Assembly: GCF_021018895.1 (NCBI RefSeq) | Contig: NC_079375.1 | Span: forward strand, 18,325,992 to 18,389,991 | Reading direction: 5' to 3' | DNA from: Seriola aureovittata | Taxonomy: Eukaryota > Chordata > Actinopteri > Carangiformes > Carangidae | DNA: 64,000 bases | Part shown: piece by piece, positions 1-12,679 of the stretch | Layout of the letters: each line of letters starts with the position of its first letter | How positions within the stretch are numbered: position 1 is the stretch's first letter | Program-made: the position numbers and the translations under genes | The notes under the pieces: generated by a model | Databases searched by the model: none | Told to the model about the DNA's origin: nothing | The model's input: the letters and a program-made list of their open reading frames with translations, nothing else

Positions 1-2745
1 TAAGGCATGAAATGTCATAGCATGGTAAGTCATAAAACATCATAAAATAATGAGGCATCAAACGTCAAAAAAACATCATAGTATAGTAAGGCATAAAACG
101 TCAAAAAAACATCATAGTTTATTAAGGCCTAAAATGTCAAATAAATGTCATAGTATATTAAGGCATGAAACGTCATAGAATAGTAAGTCATAAAACATCA
201 TAAAATAATGAGGCATAAAATGTGAAAACACGTCATAGTATAGTAAGTCATAAAACGTCAAAAAAACATCGTAGTATAGTAAGGCATAAAACGTCAAAAA
301 AAACATCATAGTATAGTAAGGCATAAAATGTCAAAAAAACATCATAGTTTATTAAGGCTTAAAATATCGAATAAATGTCACAGTATATTAAGGCATGAAA
401 CGTCATAGAATATTAAGTCATAAAACATCAAAAAAACATCATAAAATAATGAGGCATAAAATATGAAAAAACGTCATAATATAGTAAGGCATAAAACATC
501 AAAAAAACATCATAATTTATTAAGGCTTAAAATGTCGAAAAAATGTCACAGTATATTAAGGCATGAAACGTCATAGAATAGTAAGTCATAAAACATAAAA
601 AAAACATCATAAAATAATGAGGCATAAAATATGAAAAAACGTCATAGTATAGTAAGGCATAAAACATCAAAAAAACATCATAGTTTATTAAGGATTAAAA
701 TGTCGAGTAAATGTCACAGTATATTAAGGCATGAAATGTCATAGCATGGTAAGTCATAAAACATCAAAAAAACATCATAAAATAATGAGGCATAAAATAT
801 GAAAAAACGTCATAGTATAGTAAGGCATAAAACATCAAAAAAACATCATAGTTTATTAAGGCTTAAAATGTCGAAAAAATGTCATAGTATAGTAAGGCAT
901 GAAATGTAATATCATGGTAAGTCATAAAACATCATAAAATAATGAGGCATCAAACGTCAAAAAAACATCATAGTTTATTAAGGCCTAAAATGTCAAATAA
1001 ATGTCATAGTATATTAAGGCATGAAACGTCATAGCATGGTAAGTCATAAAACATCATAAAATAATGAGGCATAAAATGTGAAAACACGTCATAGTATAGT
1101 AAGTCATAAAACGTCAAAAAAACATCGTAGTATAGTAAGGCATAAAACGTCAAAAAAAACATCATAGTATAGTAAGGCATAAAATGTCAAAAAAACATCA
1201 TAGTTTATTAAGGCTTAAAATATCGAATAAATGTCACAGTATATTAAGGCATGAAACGTCATAGAATATTAAGTCATAAAACATCAAAAAAACATCATAA
1301 AATAATGAGGCATAAAATATGAAAAAACGTCATAATATAGTAAGGCATAAAACATCAAAAAAACATCATAATTTATTAAGGCTTAAAATGTCAAATAAAT
1401 GTCATAGTATATTAAGGCATGAAACGTCATAGCATGGTAAGTCATAAAACATCATAAAATAATGAGGCATAAAATGTGAAAAAACGTCATAGTATAGTAA
1501 GGCATAAAACGTCAAAAAATCATCATAGTATAGTAAGGCATAAAACGTCAAAAAAACATCATAGTATAGTAAGGCATAAAACATCAAAAAACATCATTGT
1601 TTATTAAGGCTTAAAATGTCGAATAAATGTCACAGTATTTTAAGGCATGAAACGTCATAGAATAGTAAGTCATAAAACATCAAAAAAACATCATAAAATA
1701 ATGAGGCTCAAAAAGTGAAAAAAACATCATAGTTTACTAAGGCATCAAACGTCATAGTATAGTAAGGCATATGACATCAAAAAAATATCATATTATATTA
1801 AGGCATATTACATCAAAAAAACGTCATAGTATAGTAAGGCAAAAAATGTGAAAAAAAAACATCATAGTTTATTAAGGCATAAAATGTCTAAATAATATCA
1901 TAGTATAGTAAGGCATGAAACGTCATAGCATGGTAAGTCATAAAACTTCATAAAATAATGAGGCATAAAATGTGAAAAAACGTCATAGTATAGCAAGGCA
2001 TAAAACGTCAAAAAAACATCAAAATTTATTGAGGCTTAAAATGTCGAAAAAATGTCATAGTATATTAAGGCATGAAACGTCATAGCATAATGAGACATAA
2101 AATGTGAAAAAACGTCATAGTATAGTGAGGCAAAAGAAATGTGAAAAACGTCATATTATAGAAAGGCATAAAACATCATAGTATAATTAGACATAAACCG
2201 TGAAAAAAACATCATAGTATAGCATGGCATGAAATGTTACAGTACAGTAGGGCATGGAAGCTAAAAAAAAAATGCCATAGTATAGTAAGGCATAAAATTT
2301 CAAAAAAATGTCATCGTATAGTAAGGCATGAAAAGTTATAGTATGGTAAGGCATAAGACGTCATATTATAGAAAGGCCTAAAATGTCCATAAAATGTCGT
2401 AGTATAGTTTGACATAAAACTTGACGGAAACATCATTGTATAGTAAGGCATGAAACGTTATAGTATGGTAAGGCATAAGACGTCATATTATAGAAAGGCC
2501 TCAACCGTGAAAAAATCGTCATAGTATAGCAAGGCATAAAATGTCAAAAGGTTATAGTATAGTTAGTTATAAAACGTGAAAAAAAATGTCATAGTATAGT
2601 ATAAGTATAGTAAGATTAAAAAAAAGTCATTATATTAACGCATAAAATAGTCATACTAGTATGGCATAAGAATTTCATAGTACAGCAAGGCAGAAAAACC
2701 TCATAGTATAGTAACACATAAAAAGTCATAGTATTGTAAAGCATA
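1..2745. repeat. AT-rich satellite, 36-bp unit with ~856-bp higher-order repeat
   Basis: The region is built from a roughly 36-bp unit made of an 'aaggcataaaacgtcaaaa' half and a 'catcatagtatagt' half, repeated about 70 times with drift. A higher-order period is visible: the block starting 'aaaatatcga' at 361 recurs at 1217, and the 'aggcataaaatgtgaaaaca' block at 211 recurs at 1067. Both give an offset of 856 bp, about 24 units. Start-of-window sequence recurs at 893 (offset 892), because the first copy carries one extra 36-bp unit. Local five-unit blocks of about 170 bp are also seen near 450, 620 and 788. Units decay from about 2100 onward and the array fades near 2745. The left end is cut by the window edge, so its full size is unknown. 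Open frames on the minus strand here are by-products of a unit length divisible by three. Confidence 0.95.
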
Positions 2746-3655
2746 AAAATATTATCATTTAATAATTGTTTGTTTTTTAATTGATTAACACTGTCAGCTA
2801 AATGAGGAGTAAAATGTACAATATTTCCCTCTGAAATGTAAGAGAGATCAAAGATATTTACATTAACAGTGACATGAACTTTGCTATTAAGACCTTGTTT
2901 CCTTGTCATCCCTGTTTATTTTGTTGTTTCAACTCATCTCTTTCTGTGTTGGAACCACCTACACCCCTCCTCATGATTGTATTTGAGGGAGCTCTTTGTT
3001 GATTAATTATAGGAGTTCAGACGTTGTAGTGTGTGTGTGTGTGTGTAGGCTACAAATGACTAATTCTCAGAATAAGAATTCTGTGCCTCATTTTACATCA
3101 TCACATCCACAACAACGTGACATTTTTCAGGATCTTAAGGCAAAGTGGGATTTTCTTCTTCCCTCAATGTATTTATTTATTCAACATTTCTATTGGTCTG
3201 GTACTGAAGAAGTGACAGCAGCTCAAGCCAGACCAGCCTCTGCAGTCCCAGATGGTCACAGTTATTACAGTTTTATCTGACAAGTGCATTGGCTCAAACG
3301 ACCACATTGGCAGCTCATAATGTTTATTTCTCTCAGCACATTAGTTCAGTGAGTCACTTTTTATTTCAAAACTGATGACTGAGAGGTAAAATATTGAAGA
3401 ACATCTCCCATGTTTATTTTGACATTTCTGTAAATCATTGGTTAATCAGAAAAACTTGGAAAATTATCATGTTTTTCATTGTCTTTATTCCCACTCTGAA
3501 GGCAAACTCACCTCCCTGTGTTATGTTGTGTTGTGGACCCTTTTCACACCTCAGCTTCCTGTCAAAGTTCCAGAATAGAAAGTGCAGCTTTGCTTCCTTC
3601 TGCGAGCATCAGAGTTAAATGTTTATAATGAAACAAATTGAGCAACAGTGTCTCT

Positions 3656-3709
<54 letters not shown>

Positions 3710-3860
3710 CATTTGGGCAGACACAGATACGCTACATGGTGTATTTTCCTTCACTGTTATGTTCAGATATTTTATTGTGTTTTGAAGTATTTTATACACG
3801 TGTCCTCACAGTGTAAATATTGTCTAAATATGCACATTGTATATAAAACACTGGTTCTTG
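2746..3860. other. Gene-free flank of the satellite
   Basis: Ordinary AT-rich intergenic sequence. It contains a short (GT)9 run at 3029-3046 and a long (TG)24 run at 3659-3706. Small open frames over the TG run are low-complexity artefacts. I see no splice-bounded coding segment. Confidence 0.6.
3659..3706. repeat. (TG)n microsatellite
   Basis: Perfect TG dinucleotide run of 24 units, preceded by a short (CT)n stretch at 3651-3659. Confidence 0.97.
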
Positions 3861-4371
3861 TTAGTGGTGGAAACATAACTGACTACATTCTTCAACTACT
3901 GTAGACTTACCTGTACTTAACTTGAGTATTTCCATTTACTGCCACTTCAAATTTTTACTCCACTACATTTATCCGACACCTGTACTGCTGTTACTGTTTA
4001 TTTACAGATTTTTCATATGAAACACCATATATTCTGAAAATGTAAAATGCATTCTTGTAGTGTATACCAGAAATGAAAAAAGTAGTTAATATTAGCTTTA
4101 CCTCAATATTAAAGTTGTGTGTGTAAATGCGCCTTTGATAATAATCCAATAATACTATAATATATAATATTACAACAGTCTAAAATGGCTCATACATACT
4201 CAAAGTATAGAAGTAAAAAAAAATCTAATCATTTAGCAAATAATATAAACTGGACAAACCTGGAGCTTTTGCATAAGGGAACTTTTGAATACAGAACTTT
4301 AAGTACTTTGATTAAAGTGCTATTTTATGTTACGGTACTAGTAATTTACTAACTGAGGGATTTTCCACTAG
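3861..4371. mobile_element. MITE-like non-autonomous DNA element
   Basis: The segment opens with 'ttagtggtggaaac' and closes with 'ttttccactagtg', which are imperfect inverted termini. The interior contains the phrases 'gagtatttccattt', 'ctccactacatttatc' and 'aactttaagtactttga', which I recognise from a very abundant interspersed element of percomorph fish. No transposase frame is present, so it would be a non-autonomous relic. The superfamily was not established from this copy. Confidence is good that it is an interspersed repeat, lower on its exact boundaries. Confidence 0.7.
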
Positions 4372-5529
4372 TGCACCTGAAATTGAATAAGTTAAGAGAA
4401 AAAGCTGTGTGCTGCAGTTTTCCCTTGACAGGCTGTGTTGCAATACATGTTTGGCCGGGTTATAGAAAAAAAAAAAAAATCTGAGAAGTTGGGTATCTTC
4501 AAGCAGACATATTGTTTAAATATGACTTTAGACTGCACCGTCAGTAAGCTGGTGTTGGTTTATTGCCCACTGTTGTCACACTTAAAAACTCTGTCATAAA
4601 TCACTTGGTGCTCTGTTGTGCAGCCTCATCAAAGTTTAGCTCCTGTGTTCTGCAACACACTTTCCTCTCGAGTATTCATGTCAGTGAGTGACTCGCTGTT
4701 TGTGACCAGACTGTGTTTCTTGTCCTGTTAAATTGTGAATGATTGATCTATGGTGTCATGATAGTGATGCAGGAGCATCATTACACCGTCTGTCGGCTAT
4801 TGATTTTCCAAACACCCATCCCCTGTTTGTTTAGATATTGTGAGCCAGACCTGATGATGCCTTAGTGCAAGTCTGATCCCACATTGTGCAGCAGAAATAT
4901 GAAGCCTGTAGCCACACCAGCTATCACTAATGCCTGCGCTCTCACTCTGTGGTGCCCTGCAGCTGCAGATCTTACTTTTAGACTCAGAGTTGAGCTGCAT
5001 TCACAGCTGCAGGAGCTGATGAGCCGAGCATTAGCTGTTTACCTTCTGAAGTGGAAACTGCACACTTGACAATTGGGAGAACTTACGGCCAAATAGTTTA
5101 TGGCCCAATTTTCCTTGCCAAGGCCTCCCTCGGCAGATTAAACGCTCCCTCAGACACAATTAAAGATGCTGAAAGTGTGTCAGCCCCAGTTGAACCATCA
5201 GGCTCTTTTGCATCTTACTGCAGCTCTCTCAGTTTTTTACGTTTCAGATGTATTTTTGGATGAATTTAATATGCTAATTTTAGTAAACATTCCTAGAAAT
5301 CATCAGCTGTGATTTTTTGGGACACAGAATTACCCTAGAAAAGGTGAAGGGAAAGAAACACAAAGAATATTTTGGAGAGATTTTTCAAATTCACTTGGCT
5401 TTTATTCACATTTCATTTCTGTTGACATCTCAACTGCACTGCCAGTCCATACATTCTACTACTTCTCTGAAATGGTCCTTTTCTCCCCATCCTAACTGAT
5501 GGAAACAGAGGTAAGACCACCACCATCAC
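4372..5529. other. Gene-free intergenic stretch
   Basis: No coding exon, RNA gene or clear repeat recognised. Open frames here are short, lack splice context and show no recognisable protein family. Confidence 0.5.
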
Positions 5530-5552
5530 AAATAATAACAATAATAATTATA

Positions 5553-5603
<51 letters not shown>

Positions 5604-5751
5604 GCAGCATTGAAGAAACTAGTTTTGACTCTCTCCCTTTGTCACCAGCATCTTTGTATTACATTTACCTGAAAGTAACCATCACTGATCAGTCAAAAAA
5701 AAAACATAGAACCAGCTTGTGATAAATAAATATCATCACCATCACCACCAC

Positions 5752-5791
<40 letters not shown>

Positions 5792-5856
5792 CCATCATCA
5801 GAATCAGACTCCACACTCACAATTATATTAACAATAATAATAATAATAATAATAAT
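5530..5856. repeat. Trinucleotide microsatellite cluster (TAA, ATC, AAT)
   Basis: Three trinucleotide arrays lie close together: (TAA)n at about 5530-5601, (ATC/ACC)n at about 5732-5795 and (AAT)n at 5832-5856. The middle array gives a polyhistidine open frame on the plus strand that should not be taken as a gene. Confidence 0.93.
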
Positions 5857-5932
5857 GTTGGATACAAACTCAGAAGTAAAAAAAAAAGTGACTCAAGCCT
5901 TTTTTAGGAAAGAAAACATGGTAGGTGTGTGA

Positions 5933-5935
<3 letters not shown>

Positions 5936-5992
<57 letters not shown>

Positions 5993-6006
5993 TGTGTGTG
6001 TGTGTG
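5936..6006. repeat. (TG)n microsatellite
   Basis: About 35 TG units, interrupted once by a GG step near 5984. Confidence 0.96.
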
Positions 6007-7776
6007 GTTGGGCGTTGGTCATCTGCATCCTGTTCTGAGCCACTGCAGTAGCAGTAATGTTCCTTCGTCCTGCTCCAGCCTTTACAATAGATCCAGAGAG
6101 TCTAGATCTGCCCTGGTCCTGTTTCCTTGTTTGTGGTCATTAAGACAGTTGTGCAGAGAGCAGACAGATACTGTCTGGTACCAGTGAGCTACAGCAGGGT
6201 GCTACAAACAACAGCAGGTGAGGCTCCTCTTAGGTTACACTGCGGCAGGCCACGACCCACAGCTCCTACAGACACATTCATTCACTCCATGGCTTAGTAT
6301 GAAATACTTTGGTCATGATTGACATCATAATACATGGTTTAGTGTCCTGCGAGGAATGTTTCTCAGTGCAACTTAACACTTGTTTAAACAGCGAGCGGTT
6401 TTGTCCCATTTGTTTCGGTGATAAAGCCCCTTTCAGACATGCAGCTCCGCGTGTAAAAGCCATGACCACGTTCTTAATAAGCTGGACCACGTGCCACTGC
6501 TGCATCACCTCCCACACAGTGCGAGTCTTAATTGAATACGCTCACATTAATGTAAAAAGGCTGCAGGAGCACAAAGTGTGCACATGAACAGATTAAAATA
6601 TTTTCTCATTAAGCTTCTTACTATGTGCGCTGGGGACCCACAAGACAATTCTGGTTATTTCACATTAGACATTTGTGTTTTTCTTCTTCAGTGTGTTCTT
6701 CCGACGTGGTTTGAGGTTTGCAGGACTCATCTAAAAAAAAGCTGATACTTCCATCCAGCCAATCAGAATTAAGCAACATTTGTGTTAAAATCTTACAATT
6801 GATGGGTTGTTTGGTGGCTGTCAATCAAATCTGATCAAACCTCACCTGCACAGTCTTGATAAAGTAGATTAGTTGAGTTTCAAACTCTTAATAAATAACC
6901 TGGAAATAACGTGTTTTTTTCCACTCTGATTATTAACTTGTGAAAGGTACAGAGAAATATTTCAAGGTCTGAAGGTCTTTTTTCCATATTTTGTCAAGAT
7001 TAATCTTATTTCAGATCAGATTATAAAAACTATTTTATTTCCCTTTGCAGCAGAGGGAAACAAACAGGTAAAAACCAAAAAAAAAGAATAAGCAGTTCCA
7101 GTATAAAACATGCCACACAATAAAATAAATCTCAGAAAATAAACTAATAAATGATTAAACTGATGTGTGGGATTTCAAGCTGACAATCCTTAAGACATTA
7201 ATGGCAAAATGAATTTTAAAATCCATAATTTTCTTCCTTCATTATTCTTTAACTCCACTGTTCCTCCTCCAGCACCAGGTGCTGACAGGTGCTTTAACTG
7301 ACAGACGTTACTTATTCCATGTCTGAAAAGGGCTTAACTATCACCGAATGTCTGCATAAAGCCAGGAGATAAGTTAAGTCTCTTGTGCTAAACTTTGCAT
7401 ACACCCTGCAGCCATGTTTTGATCTACTCTGTATGCAGTGTGAGCTTTTGGTCGGGCCTGAGTCATCACATAAAAAGGACATTAGAGCTAGAATCCTCTT
7501 AGACGTCTAAGACTCTGCAGCCTGTCACCTGTACCAGTGGAAACCATGAATACACACTATGGTATCCAAATCAATGATATGGTCACTGACTGTTCGTCAG
7601 AAAGGCCTCCAGGGATAGGATTAGTGTGCTTTCTCGGCGCAGTTTTTATTCTCATCACTAGGTGGCGGTCTTTGTTTTTACCACCGTCTCTTTCACCACT
7701 TAACCACACTGTGCCATCAGGGGATGGGCTTTCTTTCTGGATGAGTGAGACACTGATGGGATACCATCATCAATAA
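6007..7776. other. Gene-free intergenic stretch downstream of spsb4
   Basis: No gene seen. The part at 6280-6600 is repeat-free and of balanced composition, with palindromic CACGTG at 6489-6494, but nothing identifies it as coding. Confidence 0.5.
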
Positions 7777-8061
7777 TTTATTTCAAGTCCAAAACAAATG
7801 ATAGAGCAGCTCGAAAATCCAAAAGAAGCTGGTGCTGTCCTGTCCTTTGTGTGAAAGCCTGGGCCTCCACTGTGAGTTCATCCACCATCTTTCATTCCAT
7901 CCTCGTATAAATCCATCTTTTGTTGAGCCTCGGCACTCTCAGTGTGGACATTCTTCCATCCGTCACCCCCCTCTTTGCACCTTTTAATTCATGTCTTTCC
8001 TCCATCCAGCTGTAGACTCTCTGGTGGTCTGGTTTGTGTCCTTGTACTCTGCTGGTGTCAG
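7777..8061 (-). other. spsb4: Candidate 3' UTR of spsb4
   Basis: Downstream of the spsb4 stop codon on the minus strand, the first clear canonical polyadenylation hexamer AATAAA is the complement of 7777-7782, about 280 nt after the stop. A second hexamer lies further on near 7645. The real cleavage site cannot be decided from sequence alone; it is an inference that the transcript ends here. Confidence 0.5.
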
Positions 8062-8189
8062 TCACTGGTATTGGAGGTAATTTTTGAGGGACTGGGGCAG
8101 GGGGAGGCTCTCGATCTCCTGAAGCCGCTCCCGACCCAAAGCCAGGCGGGCCGCACGCCGGCACAGGTCCATCAGAGGAAGAGGCTCGG
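8062..8189 (-). CDS. spsb4: spsb4 last coding exon: SOCS box
   Basis: Read on the minus strand, a pyrimidine-rich acceptor ending in TTTCCAG precedes CC-GAG-CCT at 8189. With the single C left over from the upstream exon this gives Pro-Glu-Pro, and the frame runs 42 residues to TGA at 8062-8064. Residues 249-258 of the joined protein fit the Elongin BC-box pattern (P-L-x-x-x-C-x-x-x-A, Cys254). Residues 270-283 fit the Cul5-box pattern (I-x-x-L-P-L-P-x-x-L-x-x-Y-L). The C terminus KNYLQYQ is the ending known for SPSB4. By family knowledge this module docks Elongin B/C and Cullin-5/Rbx2 so the protein can act as substrate receptor of an E3 ubiquitin ligase. The exon is too short for a standard open-frame listing and is easily missed. 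No defects are visible. Confidence 0.96.
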
Positions 8190-8191
8190 CT

Positions 8192-10696
8192 GGAAAGAGG
8201 GAAGGAGAGAAAGAAACACTTCAGAAAATGTCTAATATATAATTTAAAAGTGGGATTAATGAGCGCATGTGGTATGTTATGAATGGATTTGCCTTCATGT
8301 TTGTGTTTATACTGGCACCTCTGCCTTTTATATATGCATAATCCATCTTTATATTTGTTATGCATGAATAAAGGAGAGCCAGAAGTAGAGGGGCAGACAG
8401 AGTGATGATGCACACCTTTAAATATTCAAACCTCTTCCTCCTCCCCACACACACACACACCACCAATCACCTGTTTCTGATAGCTTATACAGACACATCA
8501 CTTTGAACTCACTGAAACCAGGAAACCATCTGTCACTCTGACTTTCTATCCTGCTGAAAAGCTTCTTTTCATCAAACTGTTGGACTGAAAAAATATATAT
8601 TACAATTTGCTCAAGAATTTTGGGGCTTTTGTGTGGAAGCTCAGTGCTTTTGAGGGTCACTTTTTCCTCCGTACTGTGAGCTCCTGCTCAGCCCCTTCAC
8701 TGACCTTCATCTTCACATGAGGGTTAAGGAGGTAACAGATGCTGGAGGCTGCGGTCTGAGCTGCAGGACACACAGACCACAGAGAGGAGCAGGAGGAGGA
8801 CAAAGAGGAGGAAAGACTAAGGTGCTTTAGCAGAAACCTGAGTCTGAAATGTCTTGGTGTTATTGTCTCTGCTGATCTTGTCCTAACTTCTATCTACAAA
8901 ACTCCCAAAATATCAACCCAACCCAAAAACTATTTACTACATGCATTTGCATGGACAATATATTGGCTGATTTTTGCTTGGCAGGATGTATGGTTGGGTT
9001 TCCATTGGAAGTTTCATAATGTAGATGTATCTGACACTAAAAAGTTTCCTAGCAGCACTTTTCTTTTCTCTTATTGTTACACACGAGCAATGTAGAAAAC
9101 ATTCAGGCAGCAGCTTCTAAGTGCTAATTGTTTCTTCTTCCATTTAAAATGACAGACATCACCGCTGGCTGGATTATATTAGCTGTAGTTAAGTGATGTT
9201 AATTCTGTAATGGAACAGTTATCTGGTAAATGTGTCTGAAGATGGTTTGAGTGTTCTGTAGTTCAACGGGATCGACAGAGTGGTGAGTCCTTTCTAGAGA
9301 AATGATCTCACTGATCCCTTCAGGTCACTTTCAGCAGATTGTTTTATGTGGATCACATCAGTATTTTGACCTGATCTACTTAACAGCTCTGCAGTGGGAC
9401 TTCCAGTACCTGCCTGAATAAAATAAATAAAATACAAGAGGTGTGAGAAGTAAGCATGCTACAGCTGTTATTTGAATGTGTCATATTTAATTAACATTTT
9501 TAATGAGCATTTTCTTTTGCAGCTCGTCTCATTTTAGCTAAACTCAGTTCAATTAAATGTTTTCGTAGCCCAACCCTATCAGCACATGTTGGCAGGCAGG
9601 TAGTTCATCCACCAGAGAGCACTGACATGTCTGTTTTTCCAACCTCTTTATATGCTCAGTGCATATCTTAGCCACAATTCTTGAGAAACCAATACCTCAA
9701 AATTGTTGTTTTAAACAGTCAAACAGGACATGTGGTGACGCTAATTCCCGATAAGGGTGACTGATGATGACCGACACTGGCCGTCACTGATTTCTTTGGC
9801 TCAGACAGGATCTGAGGAGTTCTTGTGAACTAGTTGGATAATAATAAGTCTTGGCTTCTCTGTATCTCAAAACTTATCAGAAGTAGAAAAGATGAGTCGG
9901 ATTATTTGTTCAGTTCATGCTAATTCAGATTTCTGCCAGTGTTAGGAGCCTTGCTCCATAGCTTCCTCCACTTGGATTTGATAGCATCATCAGTTTCATT
10001 CAATAGTAATGACCACGTGTGATTGGTTTAATTACACAGCATTACCAAAGATGAACTCCATGATCCAACAACCAACCAACCCCTCCTAAAATTCTTCCAC
10101 CTGAGGAAACACTCACACAGTCACATACTGTACTGCTTGCACGCACGGATTATTGCGCTGCACTGTACACACAACAGCCTTTGGACTAAGTGACCCCCAC
10201 AACAACACAATGCCACCCAACCATCATCAGTGGAGGAAAATGCAGGGAAATGGAGAAATGGAGCAGAACAGCAACAATGGAAGCCACTCAGATGGAAAGA
10301 GGGGAGTCAGAAACAGTGGGAATTGAAGGAGGGGGGATGAAAAAGATTCAAATTCAAACAGTAAGAGAGATGCGAATTGTGAAAAAAAAAAACTGAAGAA
10401 AAGTTGAAGTGTAATTGTGTAAAGTTGCAGAAAAAAGAATGTCAGTAGACGTACCCTCTGCGAAAATGTCTTTATCTTGGAACCAGCTGTAATTAGTGGT
10501 ACGCATCATAATTTCGAGGTGTGAAGTGCTTTGTGAGGATCCTGAGCAACATAAAATCAGTTTCTCCCTGCTGTTCTTGTCGAGTAAAAAACACATGCTG
10601 CCATCACCTGTTGTAATTCTGGACGTCCTCTACTACCTGCACCGCTGTGCGTGTGTTTGTTCAAGGTTAAACCAACAGGAGCAAACACAGCCCAAC

Positions 10697-10697
<1 letters not shown>
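8192..10697. other. Intronic stretch, nothing coding seen
   Basis: Contains a short (CA)n at 8446-8461 and otherwise unremarkable sequence. Open frames have no recognisable domain. Confidence 0.5.

Positions 10698-10787
<90 letters not shown>
10698..10787. repeat. (CA)45 microsatellite
   Basis: An uninterrupted CA run of about 90 bp. The open frames across it on both strands (Thr/His and Cys/Val repeats) are artefacts. Confidence 0.98.
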
Positions 10788-10790
<3 letters not shown>

Positions 10791-11062
10791 CACTTCATCT
10801 CTACGTGTGTGTCCTTGCGGTGTGACTGTCACATTAATGCTCATCCACGCTCGCCACAGAAAAAGCTCTTCACTTCTGCACAGTTACAACGGCACGACGG
10901 CAGTGTTGAGTTTTACTTTGACCTCTCTTTGACTCTCAATTACGCCGCCATTATGAGAGCTGCTCTCATCACATTAATATGAAATACTGTAGATGAATGC
11001 TTTTGAATGCTTACATTAGCATCAGGTACAGTCAGTGACTCACACAAGGTGAAGCATGTATA

Positions 11063-11302
11063 TTAAGGCTGCAATTGATGATTACTTTCATTATATTTTT
11101 TTGACCGATTATTCGTGTAATCTATGTCAGAAAATAGTTAAAATGCAATTTCAAGTAATGCAACAAGTAATGTCCTCAAATTACTTGTTTTGTACATCCA
11201 ACAGTCTCAAATTAAAGGGTATTTGATTTACAGCAACATTAAACTGAGAAAATCCTTTGATCTGAGTATCAATCTGAGCAGCTGGAACAAGCTTATGTTT
11301 GC
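11063..11302. mobile_element. hAT-like MITE relic, copy 1
   Basis: Starts 'aaggctgcaattgatgatta', a degraded form of the terminus 'agggctgcaactaacgatta' that I recognise from a widespread fish MITE. The interior keeps 'tgtcctcaaattacttgtttt' (11172 onward) and a remnant of the 'tcagaaaatagt' block. The far end is degraded. It has no coding capacity. Related copies in this window are at 46169, 50413 and 62350. Confidence 0.7.
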
Positions 11303-12393
11303 CATTAATAAATGAATAAAAAAAATTTGGTTTGAAAAATGACACAACATGACAGCGCACATACCCACAGTGTTAACCAGCTATAATATGCATAATAAAA
11401 GATAATGACCAATAAAAAACTAATAAAGATAATTATACAGACACAATCCACAAACTGTGCTAAGACCAGTTGGATCATGAAATAAATTGTCATTTCCCTT
11501 TAAAGTTGCTTGAAACTTCAGTCGGAAAACTATGCATAGGACAGAGGACGACCAAAATGAATAATCTTCCGGAGACTGACCGATCAATTCATCAATTTAT
11601 CATTTCAACCCTCATGTCTATCCACACATACAGAATGACTAATGAAGGTGGTTCACGGTGGTTCAGATTATTGTTAGACTTTAATGTAGTTACAGTGTGA
11701 AAGCTCGTAAACGGAGCAGCCTCTCGTTAACAGCTCTAAATATAGAGCCAACAGAAATAACCATGTGACGGTAAGGTGGCTTTATTGCCTCCCTGGCTGA
11801 TGACCAGAGACCAACAAATTGTTTCTGACACCTGCTTTTCATTGCCCTCTTTGTTACAACAACAGAATATAAAGCTAAAACTGCTCTGGCAAAGAGTATT
11901 TGTATACTTGAAATCTTAATTATAGGTTGAATCAGAACTCAATTCGAGAGAAAGTCAGCGAAAACACAACATGGTGTCGAAAGACCATTAAATCTCTGTA
12001 TGGCGACACACAAACGTATGTTTTTATAGGCACAAGCCTCATTTCCCTTCACAGACATTTGGCTCATTAGCTCCTCTGCGGAAAAATTGTTGTTTGTTCT
12101 GCTGAGTAACAGAGAAAAGCCACAATGTGAGTGAACTGAAACCACAGACTGGATATGAAAATGTCAATTTGAGGTTATTGTGGTCACAACTATTTTTGAA
12201 TCCTAGCGAGTAAGTGTTTGTGTGTGTGGTGTGGATGATGCGTGCATGTGCCTTGTCAAGGGGAGCAATTTTGTACCAAATCCAATTAATTTGAGCACGC
12301 TCATAGGCTCTTTAGTGCCTAGTTATGTGGAGACAGTTTCCGCAGACAACACTGTGGTTGCTAAGAGGAGAGTGCAACTGTCAACTGTCAACT
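11303..12393. other. Intronic stretch, nothing coding seen
   Basis: AT-rich sequence without recognisable exon or repeat. Open frames are short and unsupported. Confidence 0.5.
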
Positions 12394-12414
12394 CTCTCTC
12401 TCTTCCTTTCTTTT

Positions 12415-12477
<63 letters not shown>
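12394..12477. repeat. (TTTC)n tetranucleotide microsatellite
   Basis: About 17 near-perfect TTTC units, preceded by (CT)n. It produces Ser/Phe/Leu and Lys/Glu/Arg repeat frames that are not genes. Confidence 0.96.
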
Positions 12478-12679
12478 GTCTTCCCCTCTGGAGAAAACAC
12501 CTGGGCAACTTCAAACAATACATGATATGAAATGATATGAATAATACGGCTGAAATAGTTAAAAACCATTAGTTTTACTGCAATGTCTCTGCAGACAAAA
12601 TAGTCTTAATTAGCCTGTGGTACTGACAGAAAAAGGAAGAAATTAAAATACACTGAAAACTCCAGAAGTAATTTCTATG

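Noticed and set aside
1..2745. Tandem 36-bp repeats resembling a CRISPR array
   Set aside because: Units are contiguous with no unique spacers, AT-rich and diverged, and the window is vertebrate DNA. It is a satellite.
7892..8413. 173-codon minus-strand frame at the spsb4 end
   Set aside because: The frame overlaps the SOCS-box exon but in a different reading frame; the true protein there is read in the frame matching the spliced spsb4 transcript.
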